Part shown: in pieces, positions 5,408 through 5,588 of the stretch
Layout of the letters: each line of letters opens with the position of its first letter
How positions within the stretch are numbered: the first letter of the stretch is position 1
Assembly: GCA_016867655.1 (NCBI GenBank)
Contig: VGJA01000072.1
Coordinates: 1 to 5,588, forward strand
Length of the DNA: 5,588 nucleotides
Reading direction: 5' to 3'
Source: Candidatus Altarchaeales archaeon
Lineage (GTDB): Archaea > Altiarchaeota > Altiarchaeia > IMC4 > SCGC-AAA252-I15
Notes under the pieces: model-generated
Database searches by the model: none
The model's input: only the letters and a program-made list of their open reading frames with translations
Told to the model about the DNA's origin: nothing
Translations under genes and position numbers: made by a program

Positions 5408-5588
5408 AGTTTTTGAACAAGTGTTTTTTGAATCCAGCAATCTTGCCTGATTTTACTGCAACGCCTTCCCTTTTGAGCAGCCGTATTTTTTCAGAGACTC
5501 CAAGTTTGTAGCCTCCAACGCGTCCATCAGAGTGCACAACACGGTGGCACGGTATTTTTACTGGACGCGGATTTTTGCTTAAAGCCGT
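5394..5588 (-). CDS. ogt: methylated-DNA--protein-cysteine methyltransferase, N-terminus cut by window edge
   Basis: The C-terminal 64 residues of a suicide DNA-repair protein that moves the alkyl group from O6-alkylguanine to its own cysteine. The visible part holds NPRPVKIPCHRVV with the acceptor cysteine in PCHRV, then DGRVGGYKLG, EKIRLLKREG and a short basic tail (KKHLFKNFKPQ). The cysteine is present, so this is the active enzyme type and not the alkyltransferase-like (ATL) form. The frame is open to the right edge, and the stop is the TGA at 5396-5394. Its last 14 bases overlap the end of the convergent DUF835 gene. It cannot be said from this part whether it is Ogt-like or carries an extra N-terminal domain. 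Confidence 0.93.
   Translation of the reverse strand, partial: TALSKNPRPVKIPCHRVVHSDGRVGGYKLGVSEKIRLLKREGVAVKSGKIAGFKKHLFKNFKPQ
5410..5429 (+). terminator. possible oligo-T terminator of the DUF835 gene
   Basis: T5 (5410-5414) and T6 (5424-5429) follow the DUF835 stop within 22 bases on the plus strand. Archaeal RNA polymerase can stop at such tracts without a hairpin. They also encode Lys/Phe codons at the end of ogt on the other strand, so they may be incidental. Confidence 0.3.

Overview
The window looks like a piece of an uncultivated archaeal genome. The evidence is a TtuA/NcsA-type tRNA thiolation enzyme, a membrane protein with the archaeal-type DUF835 domain, small winged-helix regulators of archaeal style, TATA-box-like AT elements 20 to 27 bases ahead of start codons, and few clear Shine-Dalgarno sites (apparently leaderless genes). 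A Euryarchaeota or DPANN source is possible, but nothing here fixes the lineage. GMP synthetase is one fused polypeptide, not the split two-subunit form common in many euryarchaea.

Layout, left to right. (1) 1-1256, minus strand: ttuA-like sulfurtransferase followed by a SLOG-fold (YspA/DUF2493-like) gene that runs off the left edge; their stop and start overlap as ATGA. (2) 1316-2008: two small divergent genes, each predicted to encode a winged-helix protein, sharing a 93-base AT-rich promoter/operator region. (3) 2009-2234: no full gene. It holds a second, decayed copy of the ttuA leader and first 11 codons, and a nearly perfect 45-base inverted repeat just past guaA. (4) 2235-4426, minus strand: an HAD-family phosphatase and then guaA, 29 bases apart. 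(5) 4466-5407, plus strand: a protein with three membrane segments and a C-terminal DUF835 domain, divergent from the HAD gene across 39 bases. (6) 5394-5588, minus strand: the C-terminal part of an O6-methylguanine-DNA methyltransferase, convergent with the DUF835 gene and overlapping it by 14 bases.

The most notable signal is that the two-gene winged-helix module lies between 34-base perfect direct repeats (1215-1248 and 2085-2118). One repeat is inside the 5' end of ttuA; the other is in a 12-codon ttuA stub that still has a similar upstream element. Precise recombination between the repeats would remove 870 bases and place ttuA directly behind guaA under the upstream element at 2132-2143. 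This suggests that the regulator pair arrived as a small insertion that rebuilt the target gene's 5' end, or that the ttuA 5' end was duplicated around it. The resident TtuA also lacks the N-terminal zinc finger usual in its family, so the target gene may have been altered.

The remaining genes are housekeeping or accessory: purine synthesis (guaA), phosphate-ester hydrolysis (HAD), tRNA sulfur modification (ttuA) and DNA alkylation repair (ogt). No tRNA, rRNA, CRISPR array, integrase or transposase was seen.
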